DNA of 64,000 bases from Celeribacter baekdonensis (GTDB lineage Bacteria; Pseudomonadota; Alphaproteobacteria; Rhodobacterales; Rhodobacteraceae). The position numbers and the translations under genes were made by a program. The notes under the pieces are model-generated. The model did not search any database. It was not told where the DNA came from and worked only from the letters and a program-made list of their open reading frames with translations. Location: assembly GCF_900102315.1 (NCBI RefSeq), contig NZ_FNBL01000001.1, positions 509,841 through 573,840 on the forward strand. Reading direction: 5' to 3'. Shown one piece after another: positions 1 through 8,038 of the stretch. How positions within the stretch are numbered: the first letter of the stretch is position 1; each line of letters opens with the position of its first letter.

Positions 1-39
1 GGCCATGACAAGGGCAAAATGTCCTAGTTCTACGAGCAT
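1..39 (-). CDS. ccmF: CcmF (heme lyase subunit), N-terminal fragment
   Basis: Only the first 13 codons lie in the window (MLVELGHFALVMA), running off its left edge. The motif ELGHFAL directly after the start is characteristic of CcmF, the large membrane protein that attaches heme to apocytochrome c in the periplasm. A purine-rich ribosome binding site (GGGAGA) precedes the ATG. ccmE lies about 2.9 kb upstream on the same strand, so a ccmE-ccmF order appears to be interrupted by the lysis module and a nuclease gene. The product supplies holo-cytochromes such as SoxA, SoxX and SoxD encoded further along. The identification depends on a very short but distinctive peptide. Confidence 0.75.
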   Translation of the reverse strand, partial: MLVELGHFALVMA

Positions 40-145
40 GTGCGTCTCCCTTTTGCGACTGTTCTACCCGGTTGTGGGCGACCCGCCAATGGGCTGCGCG
101 CGCATGTCGCAAGCGGATGCAATGAGACCTGCGACCAAAGCACAA

Positions 146-170
146 GAAAAAAGGGCCAAAGCGGCCCCTT
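146..170 (-). terminator. Rho-independent terminator after the lysis module
   Basis: On the minus strand AAGGGGCC and GGCCCTT pair around a GCTTT loop, followed by a run of T. It lies just past the last gene of the endolysin/holin group and before ccmF, so it separates the two transcripts. Confidence 0.65.
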
Positions 171-199
171 TTCCCGTCTCACCCCACTCCCCCTTGTCG

Positions 200-622
200 C
201 TAAAGCAACAAAAGGGCCCCAAGAGAGACAAGCATTGCGCCAAACACCGGCCAAAGAAAGGCCACACCGTGCAAGCCAAAGGAGCCTTGGATCACCGAAA
301 AGTGAAGCACCGCCCCCGAGATCAGCAGCGAGAGGAACAAAAACAGCGCCGCCGCTTCGGCGCCCCAAGCCGGATTCCCGGCAATCTGCATCAGCCACCA
401 CCACCCGATGGTCAATCCAGACCCCGCCCAAGACAGCGACATGCCAAGCGCCAAAGGGGTTGCGCGCACCACCCAGAGCCACAAAAACGTCACCGAGATC
501 ATCAACGCCATCAAGGCGATGGCCCCGTAAGCGATCAACACCGCCTGATCATATCCGACGGTCTGCACCGCCAAAAGCGCCGCCACGACAACCGCCGCGT
601 AAAGAATTGCTACCTGTTTCAT
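200..622 (-). CDS. Small polytopic membrane protein of the lysis module
   Basis: This 140-residue protein is almost entirely hydrophobic, with four probable membrane helices and Trp/Gly-rich turns (for example GWWWLMQ). No catalytic motif is visible and I do not recognise a named family. Its ATG overlaps the stop of the preceding 45-codon gene (ATGA), so it is translationally coupled to the endolysin/holin group and is the last gene before a terminator. A role in membrane disruption, holin control or release of particles is an inference from position only. The reading frame is long, in operon register and antisense frames look unnatural, so I take it as a real gene. Confidence 0.65.
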   Translation of the reverse strand: MKQVAILYAAVVVAALLAVQTVGYDQAVLIAYGAIALMALMISVTFLWLWVVRATPLALGMSLSWAGSGLTIGWWWLMQIAGNPAWGAEAAALFLFLSLLISGAVLHFSVIQGSFGLHGVAFLWPVFGAMLVSLGALLLL

Positions 623-756
623 TGTTCAAGCATCTCCTTGACGACAGCGTCCAATGCGGCGGCTGCCTCTCGGTTTTGGCGCAGGGCCGTGGCGAGCGCT
701 TCGCCCCACCAGAGTCCGCGAAGTTTGGTCCAAATCTTGCGAAAAGGATGTGTCAT
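619..756 (-). CDS. 45-residue basic/amphipathic protein of the lysis module
   Basis: The frame starts MTHPFRKIWTKLRG and ends with an acidic helical tail (KEMLEQ). A tryptophan- and lysine-rich start followed by an Ala/Glu-rich helix suggests a peripheral membrane or helix-forming peptide. Its stop overlaps the start of the downstream membrane protein by ATGA, and its start is only 4 bases after the stop of the upstream small gene. This tight packing is the main evidence that it is translated. Function is unknown; a holin accessory or antiholin role is possible by context. Confidence 0.55.
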   Translation of the reverse strand: MTHPFRKIWTKLRGLWWGEALATALRQNREAAAALDAVVKEMLEQ

Positions 757-760
757 CACG

Positions 761-937
761 TCATCCCCTCGGCAGCCGTTCGCGGATCATCGTGGTCATT
801 TCCACCAGAATCTGCGTGTTTTTATTCAGCACATCGCGAGTCGCCTGATCTTTTTGCGCATCGCGGTAGAGCAGGAAAAACACCATCAACACCCAAGGCC
901 CGTGCTCAGAGACAGCGGCAATCAATGCGTCACTCAT
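761..937 (-). CDS. 58-residue single-helix membrane protein, possible second holin or spanin-like partner
   Basis: The start at MSDALIAA was chosen because it is preceded by GGAAAGGGGGG and overlaps the 3' end of the holin gene by 8 bases; longer starts would extend into the holin frame with an arginine-rich, unnatural sequence. The protein has one N-terminal membrane helix (GPWVLMVFFLLY) and then a charged, probably coiled tail with alternating hydrophobics. Small single-helix proteins in endolysin/holin operons often act as extra holins or regulators. The function here is inferred from neighbours only. Confidence 0.6.
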   Translation of the reverse strand: MSDALIAAVSEHGPWVLMVFFLLYRDAQKDQATRDVLNKNTQILVEMTTMIRERLPRG

Positions 938-1526
938 CCCGCCCCCCTTTCCAGGCCTCAAGAGCGGGATTCTCCGCCGTCGCCCCCGGCACATAGACCG
1001 GCTTGGCCTCCCAAGAGGGCGCTGATGCCACAGGCGGAACACCCTGCCCCTGCGCCCCCGCCTCAAGCGCTTTGAGCGCCGCGATATTGGCCGTCACAAT
1101 CGGCGCTTGCGCCACGGTGGCGGCGACAGAGCGTTGAAACTCTTGCGATTTCACCTGATAGCGCGCACCAAAGTAAAACGACACGATCGTGCCCAACAGC
1201 CACCAAAGCGGCTCCGGGATCAGCGCGACCCCCTGCATCCTTGAGGCAAACCAAAGCGGATCGACCATGGCCGAGACGCACAATCCGATGGTGCCAAAGG
1301 CCATCAATGGTCGCGGCACGCGGTTGAGCGCATCCATCAGCCGATCAAACGCGCCTTTGCGTTCGACCGCAAATTCGGCGGCGAATTGTTGCATCGCGGA
1401 GCTGCGGTAATTGGCCTCGCGCACAGCTCCTGCCTCTTTGTTCTCGAAAAACACTTCGGCCGTGTCTTTGACCAGATTGCGCCCGTCGCCAAAGATCGCA
1501 TCAAACAACTTGCCGATTATCCCCAT
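930..1526 (-). CDS. Holin of the 3-TM superfamily (GTA-type lysis gene)
   Basis: The 198-residue product has a charged N-terminal part, a central pair or trio of membrane helices (about residues 70-130, including WWLLGTIVSFYFGARY) and a Pro/Ala-rich cytoplasmic tail. This layout matches the 3-TM holin family that is paired with GH108 endolysins in Rhodobacterales. Its start overlaps the endolysin 3' end by 10 bases. Holins form membrane lesions that let the endolysin reach peptidoglycan. In Rhodobacter capsulatus the equivalent pair (rcc00555/rcc00556) lyses cells to release gene transfer agent particles; the same role here is inference, since no GTA head or tail genes are in the window. Confidence 0.8.
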   Translation of the reverse strand: MGIIGKLFDAIFGDGRNLVKDTAEVFFENKEAGAVREANYRSSAMQQFAAEFAVERKGAFDRLMDALNRVPRPLMAFGTIGLCVSAMVDPLWFASRMQGVALIPEPLWWLLGTIVSFYFGARYQVKSQEFQRSVAATVAQAPIVTANIAALKALEAGAQGQGVPPVASAPSWEAKPVYVPGATAENPALEAWKGGRDE

Positions 1527-2128
1527 GACGCCACCCGCGCTGCATGCTCAGAATCTGTCAGGTGATAGCGTGGGGAAATGAAGTCCTCGGCCCGGATGAT
1601 CCAACCGCCTTTGCCGCCCTTGCGTGTGCGCGCGTATTTGCGTGAGGTCGGGCGGCGATCTGCCAGAGCGTAATAGTAATTGCGCCGGGCAATGCCGTAA
1701 GCGTCGGCCAAGTGATGCGGGGCCAAAGATTGCGCAATATGCGCGGCCTCGATGGTCTGTGGCCCAATCGCCCCATCCACCGCAATCCTCTGCCCCATAT
1801 CGGTCAAAAGCCGCTGCAAAATCCGCACGGCAGTGCCGCCCGAGTTGACATACATGTCGAACACGCTGGCTTGCAAAACCGGGGGCAATTCGTCGATGCG
1901 GGGGCGGTGAAAGTAATGTTCGACAAAAATGTCGCGCGCCTGAACCCGCGTCAGCTTGCGCAGGTCGGATGTCGTCACCCGCCCGTCGCCATCCACATCG
2001 ACGCCCAGCGTGCGCATCGTGCCGATGGTGACGCCATATTTGGTTGCCCCGCCCGGATCGTCGGGGTCATTGACGTATCCGCCCTCACGGGCAATGATCT
2101 CGTCTGCGATCTGTTGTACTGTTTTCAT
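1517..2128 (-). CDS. GH108 endolysin (N-acetylmuramidase), holin-associated
   Basis: The ATG giving MKTVQQIADEII was preferred over an upstream TTG because TTGAGG lies 4-9 bases before it. The 203-residue product carries the GH108 signature REGGYVND with catalytic Glu near residue 15, followed by DPGGATKYGVT, and a C-terminal peptidoglycan-binding segment. It cleaves the glycan backbone of murein. No signal peptide is seen, so it needs the adjacent holin to cross the inner membrane. It is first in a five-gene operon. The gene corresponds to the endolysin used by Rhodobacterales gene transfer agents for release. Confidence 0.88.
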   Translation of the reverse strand: MKTVQQIADEIIAREGGYVNDPDDPGGATKYGVTIGTMRTLGVDVDGDGRVTTSDLRKLTRVQARDIFVEHYFHRPRIDELPPVLQASVFDMYVNSGGTAVRILQRLLTDMGQRIAVDGAIGPQTIEAAHIAQSLAPHHLADAYGIARRNYYYALADRRPTSRKYARTRKGGKGGWIIRAEDFISPRYHLTDSEHAARVASWG

Positions 2129-2271
2129 ATGCCTCAATCCCACCAATTGATGGGATCAAGGTTGCGCAAAAAGGTTAACGCCCGTGGACCTGAGCGCGCG
2201 TGTCAAAATTTACCACATTATTACAATATCTTGTGAAGAATATCCGGCCCCTTATCCGGAATGAAAGAAAT

Positions 2272-2913
2272 CTAGCCGCCCCCTTGGCGCTCATCCTGTT
2301 TCACCTCGAATTGCTTCCAAACATGCATTCGCCCTTTTTGGCGCGCATCGGCGAGCCAGAGCTTTTTGCGTATATCTGGGACTTCCATAGACTGATAGAG
2401 ACCGCCAGAAAACTTGGGCCAATCAATCGCAAGGCCTTGCTTGACCATTTCCGCAGATAAGTCGCGCCCATCCGGCAAATAACACCGCGCAACGGTGCGA
2501 CCATGGCTATCCACATCAGTCACCTCGGCACGAATAGATTGCCCTTTGCAAAGACGGACCAATGCCCATTTCGCCTTTTTCCCATAGGGGTGGTTCATCT
2601 CCGGCGCATCGACACCGAAGAGACGTATTTGGGTTTTCTGGATCACAATCGTGTCGCCATCAACGACATAGGCACTCCCCCGCAGAACAGGTTTTTCCAG
2701 TGCCTCTCGTGAGGCCTTTTCGTTGAATGCGTTGGCGGGAGAAACAGGTTTGCTTCGATTAGGTGGAGTAGATGGTTTCAACGCGTGACGTGCGGCGCGT
2801 CTCACCTCTTTCTTCGCATGACGCATAAATGCAGCGCCCGCTATAAGAGCGATAATAAAAAGTAACTCAGCCAAATACCAACCCTCCCAAAAACAAAGAG
2901 GATTAGAGTTCAC
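2272..2913 (-). CDS. Membrane-anchored thermonuclease-like (SNase) protein
   Basis: The 213-residue protein has an N-terminal membrane helix (about residues 12-30), a basic linker, and an SNase domain from about residue 78. The staphylococcal-nuclease catalytic set is visible: VVDGDT, Arg97 in IRLFG, Glu105 in DAPE and Arg139 in GRT, so it is probably active as a calcium-dependent phosphodiesterase facing the periplasm. It sits between ccmE and the endolysin. Base composition is clearly more AT-rich than the neighbours, which suggests recent acquisition. It could degrade extracellular DNA or DNA liberated by lysis, but nothing in the sequence decides the substrate. Confidence 0.82.
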   Translation of the reverse strand: MNSNPLCFWEGWYLAELLFIIALIAGAAFMRHAKKEVRRAARHALKPSTPPNRSKPVSPANAFNEKASREALEKPVLRGSAYVVDGDTIVIQKTQIRLFGVDAPEMNHPYGKKAKWALVRLCKGQSIRAEVTDVDSHGRTVARCYLPDGRDLSAEMVKQGLAIDWPKFSGGLYQSMEVPDIRKKLWLADARQKGRMHVWKQFEVKQDERQGGG

Positions 2914-2969
2914 AGATGCTAGGAATTCAAGAGGCCAACAGCTTCGCGTCTCGCCTTTTAAAAAAGGGC

Positions 2970-3422
2970 TTAGCTTTCCGGCTCTTTATAGAGTCCCTGT
3001 TCCTTGAGGGCGTCCACAACCTCTTTCGGCATATAAGACTCATCGTGTTTGGCTAGGATCTCGGTCGCCACAAACACCCCGTTTTGCAGGCTGCCGGTGC
3101 CGATCATGCCCTGATTTTCATCAAACAAATCCGGCAAAACACCCTCAAAGCGCACCGGGATCGTTTCATTGGTGTCGGTCACACTAAAGGTCACATGGGT
3201 GCCCTCACCGCGCACCAAACTGCCCTCTTCGACCAACCCGCCGATGCGGAAAACCTCGCCTGCGCGCGGCGGTTCTTCGACCACTTGCGTGGGCGAGCGA
3301 AACAGGTTGATGCCATCGCGAAAGGCATAGCCGATCAGCGACACCGCCACCACAAGGGCCACGGCCGCAATCGCAATCACTTGAATGCGACGGGTCTTTT
3401 TCAGGGTCTTCAAACCGGCCAT
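2970..3422 (-). CDS. ccmE: Cytochrome c-type biogenesis heme chaperone CcmE
   Basis: The 150-residue protein has one N-terminal membrane helix (about residues 13-34) and a periplasmic OB-fold domain. The covalent heme-binding motif HDESY is present, with His126 as heme ligand and Tyr130. CcmE carries heme from CcmABCD to the CcmF/H lyase during cytochrome c maturation. An AGGAGG site precedes the ATG. ccmF begins 2.9 kb downstream on the same strand, with unrelated genes inserted between. Length and motifs are normal for the family. Confidence 0.95.
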   Translation of the reverse strand: MAGLKTLKKTRRIQVIAIAAVALVVAVSLIGYAFRDGINLFRSPTQVVEEPPRAGEVFRIGGLVEEGSLVRGEGTHVTFSVTDTNETIPVRFEGVLPDLFDENQGMIGTGSLQNGVFVATEILAKHDESYMPKEVVDALKEQGLYKEPES

Positions 3423-3462
3423 GGCGTCCTCCTGTGAGACAATGTTACGGGTAAATTCGGTG

Positions 3463-4491
3463 TTACGGATACATCGGTGCGTTCATAAGACCGGCGGTCT
3501 CATCCAGCCCAAGCATCAGGTTGGCGTTTTGGATCGCTTGACCAGACGAGCCTTTGGTCAGGTTGTCGATCACCCCCACCACGATGGTCCGGCCTTGGAT
3601 ACGATCCTCCACCACGCCAATATGACAGAAATTTGAGCCGCGCACATGTTTCATCGCCGGCACCTGCCCCAGTGGCAGCACTTTGATAAACGGCTCGTTC
3701 ATATAGGCATCGGCCAGCGCGTAATGCACCGCACTCGCCTCGCCCTGAACATAGGCGGTGGCCAAGATGCCGCGGGTGGCGGGGATCAGATGTGGGGTGA
3801 ATTGAATGCGCACATCGCGCCCGGCGACCAGGGAGAACTCCTGATCAAATTCGCCCAAATGCCGATGTTTTCCACCGACCGAATAGCCAAAGCTGTTGTC
3901 TTCAAGCTCCCCGAACAAAAGATGCTCTTTCAGCGCCCGCCCCGCGCCGGAGACCGCCACTTTGAGATCCAAAATGATCTGCTCAAGGTCGATCACCCCG
4001 GCGCCAATCAAAGGCCGCAGGATGAATTGCCCGGTCGCGGCGTTACAGCCGGTCCCGGCCACAAGCCGCGCCGTCTTGATCTGCTCGCGGTAAAATTCGG
4101 TCAGGCCGTACACTGCCTCTTGTTGCAGCTCGACCGCAGAGTGCGGTTTGCCATACCATTTCTCATACTCCGCCGGGTCACGCAGCCGGAAATCGGCAGA
4201 CAGGTCCACCACTTTCGTCGTTGCAGGCAGTTCTTTGATCACCGCCTGAGAGGTTGCATGGGGCAGCGCGCAAAAGGCCAGATCGACATGTGCGAAATCA
4301 ATATCCTCGATCTTGCACAGCGCCGGAAGGTCCATGTGGCGCAGATGCGGATAGACATCGGCCATCGCCATGCCCGCCTTGCGATCACCAGACAGCGCCA
4401 CGATCTCCATTGACGGATGGGTGGCGATCAAACGGACAAGCTCGGCCCCAGTGTAGCCAGACGCGCCCAAAATGGCGATTTTATGGGTCAT
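3463..4491 (-). CDS. argC: N-acetyl-gamma-glutamyl-phosphate reductase
   Basis: ArgC reduces N-acetylglutamyl phosphate to the semialdehyde with NADPH in arginine synthesis. The 342-residue protein begins with the dinucleotide-binding motif GASGYTGAE and carries the catalytic Cys149 in AGTGCNAATG. Length is normal for the full-size class of the enzyme. It lies 40 bases upstream of ccmE on the same strand, so the two may be cotranscribed. A sigma70-like promoter candidate lies about 50 bases before the ATG. Confidence 0.96.
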   Translation of the reverse strand: MTHKIAILGASGYTGAELVRLIATHPSMEIVALSGDRKAGMAMADVYPHLRHMDLPALCKIEDIDFAHVDLAFCALPHATSQAVIKELPATTKVVDLSADFRLRDPAEYEKWYGKPHSAVELQQEAVYGLTEFYREQIKTARLVAGTGCNAATGQFILRPLIGAGVIDLEQIILDLKVAVSGAGRALKEHLLFGELEDNSFGYSVGGKHRHLGEFDQEFSLVAGRDVRIQFTPHLIPATRGILATAYVQGEASAVHYALADAYMNEPFIKVLPLGQVPAMKHVRGSNFCHIGVVEDRIQGRTIVVGVIDNLTKGSSGQAIQNANLMLGLDETAGLMNAPMYP

Positions 4492-4539
4492 CAGTGTCTC
4501 TTTCGTGCATCGAGCCTCTGAGAGGCTCGGTTGAACTAT

Positions 4540-4568
4540 AATCTAGGGAGGAACGCGCCCCGCCGCAA
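4540..4568 (-). promoter_or_regulatory. Candidate sigma70 promoter for argC-ccmE
   Basis: On the minus strand TTGCGG and TAGATT are separated by 17 bases, about 50 bases before the argC start. The match to consensus is moderate. The hairpin GAGCCTC-TGA-GAGGCTC (about 4511-4528) lies in the presumed leader. Confidence 0.3.
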
Positions 4569-4614
4569 TTGCGACAGGACCGCGCGGGGCATCATACGGG
4601 TCACTCTTTGGCGA

Positions 4615-5427
4615 TCACGCCTTTTGAAACGTCACCGGTCGTCGCAAAAACTGCGTCGCCCCGCGCGACACCTTGGCCGGGTCACCCGTGGTCAAGAACA
4701 TCGACTCGGTGCCGGTGCCAATCATCTTTGGGTGGCGTTTGAGGTAATCCTCAAGGCTCGCGGCCACCAGATTGGCCTGAGAATAGACTTTCACCTCCGC
4801 GCCCAACGCATCTTGGAACGCGTCTTGCATGATCGGATAATGGGTACAGCCCAAAATCGCCGCGCCCGGATGCGGCATTTTGCGTTTGAGCGCGTCCACA
4901 TGCGAGCGCACCAAAGCATCCGCCAGGATCATATCGCCGTCTTCAATCGCATCCACGACACCGCCACAGGCCTGCGCCTCGACATCCACGCCAATGGCGC
5001 GAAACGCCAATTCGCGCTGAAAAGCGCGTGAGGCCACGGTCGCGGGGGTGGCAAACAGCGCCACATGTTTGACCTCAACTTCGCGCGGCGGCGAATTGTC
5101 GCCCCATTGCCGTTCGGTCAGCGCTTCGATCAGCGGCACAAAGACGCCCAAAACACGCTTGTCCGAGGGAATCCAGCTTTCCTGCATCCGCCGCAACGCC
5201 GCCGCAGAGGCCGTGTTGCAGGCCAGAATCACCAAATCACAGCCCGCCGCCCAAAGCCGCTCCACCGCCGCCGTGGTCAGGTTGTAGACATCATCCGCGT
5301 CGCGCACGCCGTAAGGGGCGTGGGCATTGTCGCCAAAATACACAAAAGGCACGTCCGGCAACCGCTTGGACACTGCATCCAAAACCGTCAGACCACCCAA
5401 CCCGCTGTCAAAAATACCCACTGCCAT
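4615..5427 (-). CDS. murI: Glutamate racemase
   Basis: MurI makes D-glutamate for peptidoglycan. The start at [12 protein letters not shown] was chosen because this is the family's canonical N-terminus and gives 270 residues; the longer frame runs into the preceding gene. Both catalytic cysteines are present, Cys70 in ACNTASA and Cys194 in LGCTHYP. An AAAGGA site lies upstream. It follows the acyltransferase gene after 28 bases and is probably cotranscribed with it. Confidence 0.95.
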   Translation of the reverse strand: MAVGIFDSGLGGLTVLDAVSKRLPDVPFVYFGDNAHAPYGVRDADDVYNLTTAAVERLWAAGCDLVILACNTASAAALRRMQESWIPSDKRVLGVFVPLIEALTERQWGDNSPPREVEVKHVALFATPATVASRAFQRELAFRAIGVDVEAQACGGVVDAIEDGDMILADALVRSHVDALKRKMPHPGAAILGCTHYPIMQDAFQDALGAEVKVYSQANLVAASLEDYLKRHPKMIGTGTESMFLTTGDPAKVSRGATQFLRRPVTFQKA

Positions 5428-5455
5428 GTTCAATACCGGTCCTTTAGACCCTTGT

Positions 5456-6412
5456 TTAATATCGGTCTTTAAGACCCTTGCGGGGTTTGGCCCCGTGTTT
5501 GATTTCAAACTCATACCCCAAAGCCGGATTTGGCATCGGGGTTGAGGATAAGGCATAGGTCTCGGCGCGCAGAAAATCCATCAACTTTTTCGGGTCACCC
5601 TTAAATTGTGCCAATTTTTCCGGCCCGATCGGTGCTCCCACCGACACCCGCACGGGTGCGCCGATTTTGGCGCGAAATTCCCGGATCAAAAGCCCCATCC
5701 GCAGGGTCGTGTGCAGGTGGCTGGCCAATTGAAACAACCGCGAATTGGCCCCGTCAAAATAGAGCGGCACCACCGTCGCCCCAGATTTTGCCACCATCTT
5801 TGCCGTAAACGCCCGCCAGCCCGGGTCCATCGGTCGTCCCATCGGGCGCGCCGCCGTCGACACCGTGCCGCCCGGAAAAATCCCAATACACCCGCCTGCG
5901 TCCAAATAGGACAGCGCCTCTTTGCGCGTCGCCAGATTGAGCGCCACCGCCTCTTTCGTCTCCTCAAACGACACGGGCAGGATCATCCGATCAATGTCCT
6001 CGGCGCGTTTAAACACGCTATGGGCCAAAATCCGAAAATCACCGCGCACCACGGACAGGATATGCCCCAACATCAACCCGTCCAAAATGCCATAAGGATG
6101 ATTGGCCACCACGATCAAAGGTCCGGTGGATGGAATCGCATCCAACGCACCGTTGATCACCTCAAGCTCCAACCCATAGCGTTCAACCATCACCGCCCAG
6201 AAATCGCGCCCTTCGGCGACATCAAGGCTATACCCCTTCGCCCGCCGGATCAGTGACAAGCGACCCGTTGCATTCTCCATCAACCGGATCAGAACCCGCC
6301 CCGTGCGCGTGCCCGCCGAACTGGCATAGGAAATATCGCGCGCCACCTGCCGCTCGCTCCATTTGGCCGTCTGCCATTTGGCCGTCGGACTGCGCCTCAG
6401 TTGCTCTTGCAT
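5456..6412 (-). CDS. Lysophospholipid acyltransferase-family protein
   Basis: The 318-residue protein carries a PlsC-like acyltransferase fold with the motif NHPYGILDG (His105, Asp111; an H-x5-D spacing typical of the NHPxGxxDG branch) and the downstream block FPGGTVS. Such enzymes transfer fatty acyl chains to lysolipids or glycerol-linked acceptors at the inner membrane; the acceptor cannot be told from the sequence. It precedes murI by 28 bases. The start is preceded by a GGGAGGGG site. The gene is divergent from a LysR regulator, which may control it. Confidence 0.8.
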   Translation of the reverse strand: MQEQLRRSPTAKWQTAKWSERQVARDISYASSAGTRTGRVLIRLMENATGRLSLIRRAKGYSLDVAEGRDFWAVMVERYGLELEVINGALDAIPSTGPLIVVANHPYGILDGLMLGHILSVVRGDFRILAHSVFKRAEDIDRMILPVSFEETKEAVALNLATRKEALSYLDAGGCIGIFPGGTVSTAARPMGRPMDPGWRAFTAKMVAKSGATVVPLYFDGANSRLFQLASHLHTTLRMGLLIREFRAKIGAPVRVSVGAPIGPEKLAQFKGDPKKLMDFLRAETYALSSTPMPNPALGYEFEIKHGAKPRKGLKDRY

Positions 6413-6537
6413 GGCCCTACTGCCCCTCCCGTTCGCGGTCCACGACTATATCCCGTCCACACCCAAAGGCCAATCGGCACGAACCCGCCAATGTAATGCC
6501 TTAAAAATTTGCATTTCCTTCACTCGTCTCTGCCAAT

Positions 6538-6551
6538 TTGCGTTAGCGCAA
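6538..6551. promoter_or_regulatory. LysR-type T-N11-A palindrome between acyltransferase and LysR genes
   Basis: TTGCG-TTAG-CGCAA is a perfect inverted repeat with a T-N11-A core in the divergent intergenic region, the usual place for a LysR autoregulatory box. Confidence 0.4.
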
Positions 6552-6679
6552 TGCATTCCTCTTGCGGTCTGTGCGAAAAACGCGAATGAAACGCCCAAAT
6601 GACCTCACATCCACATCATGTTAGCGTAGGATAGATGTGCGAGACTTAAATATGTGTGGTCTTTTAACAGGTGACGGGT

Positions 6680-7588
6680 ATGGACTGGGACAAACTTAGA
6701 ATTTTTCACGCCGTGGCAGACGCGGGATCGCTGACTCATGCGGGGGATACCCTGCATCTGAGCCAATCGGCCGTGTCGCGACAGATACGCTCGCTCGAAG
6801 AATCACTCGGCACCACCCTGTTTCACCGACATGCCCGTGGGCTGATCCTGACCGAACAGGGCGAGTTGCTGTTTGATGCCACCCGCTCCATGGCCAAACG
6901 TCTGGACGCCGCCGCCGCGCGTATTCGCGACAGCGAAGAAGAGGTTTACGGCGAATTGCGTGTCACCACCGCCACCGGCTTTGGCACGCTCTGGCTCGCG
7001 CCACGCCTCTCCAAACTCTATGCCAAATATCCCGAACTCAAAATCGACCTGATGCTTGAAGAACGCGTGTTGGACCTGCCGATGCGCGAGGCCGATGTGG
7101 CGATCCGCATGAAAGAGCCGTCTCAGGCCGATCTGATCCGCAAACGCCTGATGAACATCCGGATGCGTCTGTTTGCCACCAAGGAATATCTGGCCGAACA
7201 CGGCACACCGCTCACCATGGACGACCTCTCCACGCATCGGTTGATCTGCCAAAACCCGAACGCCCCTCAAGTCGCCGCTGGCGCGCGGTTGGTCGAAGAG
7301 TTGAATGAACATGACATTCGCTCGAAACTCTTCGTGAACAACTATTTCGGCGTGCTTCAGGCCGTGCTCAACCATTTGGGCATCGGTGTTTTGCCCGATT
7401 ACCTGGTCGAAAGCGCGCCGGATCTTGTGCGCGTGCTGCCCGATTTGGAAAGTGGCGAAGTGCCGGTGTTCCTCGCCTACCCCGAAGAATTGCGTCATTC
7501 CAAACGGATCGAAGTGTTTCGCGACTTCATCACCGAAGAGATCAGCGCCCATCGCAAAAACATGCGCGACGACGAGGGATCACACTGA
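6680..7588 (+). CDS. LysR-family transcriptional regulator
   Basis: The protein starts MDWDKLRIFHAV; an in-frame GTG nine bases upstream is less likely because an AGGTGA site fits the ATG. It has the N-terminal winged helix-turn-helix (SQSAVSRQIRSLEESLG, about residues 30-46) and a LysR substrate-binding domain, 302 residues in all. It is divergent from the acyltransferase/murI pair, with a T-N11-A palindrome in between. The effector is unknown. DNA-binding sequence and length are typical. Confidence 0.9.
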   Translation: MDWDKLRIFHAVADAGSLTHAGDTLHLSQSAVSRQIRSLEESLGTTLFHRHARGLILTEQGELLFDATRSMAKRLDAAAARIRDSEEEVYGELRVTTATGFGTLWLAPRLSKLYAKYPELKIDLMLEERVLDLPMREADVAIRMKEPSQADLIRKRLMNIRMRLFATKEYLAEHGTPLTMDDLSTHRLICQNPNAPQVAAGARLVEELNEHDIRSKLFVNNYFGVLQAVLNHLGIGVLPDYLVESAPDLVRVLPDLESGEVPVFLAYPEELRHSKRIEVFRDFITEEISAHRKNMRDDEGSH

Positions 7589-7684
7589 TCCGCATCTTTG
7601 ACTTTTTGGTCAATGTTTTGCCGCAGTTACGCAAGCTATGCGCAATCAGCATATCGGCATTGCGTGAAATGTGATGAAAATACC

Positions 7685-7713
7685 TTGAACCGTTCACAAA
7701 CCGCCCCTAAATG
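7685..7713 (+). promoter_or_regulatory. Sigma70-like promoter of the candidate small RNA
   Basis: TTGAAC and TAAATG are separated by exactly 17 bases. A start site would fall near 7720, at the foot of the first hairpin of the candidate small RNA. Confidence 0.5.
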
Positions 7714-7719
7714 CATCAA

Positions 7720-7800
7720 TGAAGCCGCCGAATGAGGCAACTCCTAGCGGCTTTACCTCCCTGTTGGACTTGGGCCGAGCTTTTGCTCGGCCTTTTTTTT
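7720..7800 (+). ncRNA. Candidate small RNA of about 80 nt
   Basis: The stretch has all parts of a free-standing small RNA gene: a promoter with 17-base spacing just upstream; a 5' hairpin AAGCCGC/GCGGCTT (7722-7753) capped by GAG-GCAA-CTC with a GNRA tetraloop; a single-stranded ACCTCCCTG segment (about 7755-7763) complementary to Shine-Dalgarno sequences; and a strong terminator GGCCGAGC-TTTT-GCTCGGCC followed by eight T. The gene lies between lysR and purL, 240 bases before purL, so simple attenuation of purL is possible but less likely. The exposed CCUCCC recalls anti-SD loops of alphaproteobacterial trans-acting RNAs. No named family is recognised. Confidence 0.5.
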
Positions 7801-8038
7801 GCCCCCCGCCTTTTTTGACCCCGACTTTTTGGGACCGCCGCCATGCTCTGTCTCTCGGAGTCTCTCGCGGATTTGACACATGCGCGCGCCCCCTCCAACA
7901 TTTCCCCTCCAACACTCCCCCAATACTTCCCCTCAAAGCACCGCTCCGATGCCCCACAGCCCCGTTTAGCCCCTTCCCCATTGGCCCCACTTGCCCTAAG
8001 AGAACGCGGGAAAGACAGCTGCCGCCGAGGGACACACT
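7801..8038 (+). other. Leader region of purL
   Basis: This non-coding stretch follows the small RNA terminator. It is pyrimidine-rich. TTGACA at 7874-7879 with CAACAT 17 bases on is a weak promoter candidate. GAGGGA precedes the purL ATG. No conserved open frame was found. Confidence 0.3.

Noticed and set aside
5-1075. Plus-strand frame of 356 codons at the left edge
   Set aside because: Arg/Pro/His-rich, no motif, and antisense to the holin and small lysis genes, which are packed with overlaps and ribosome binding sites.
2173-2206. TTGACA upstream of the endolysin as promoter
   Set aside because: No -10 element at a workable distance; the nearest TTAACC is 22 bases away.
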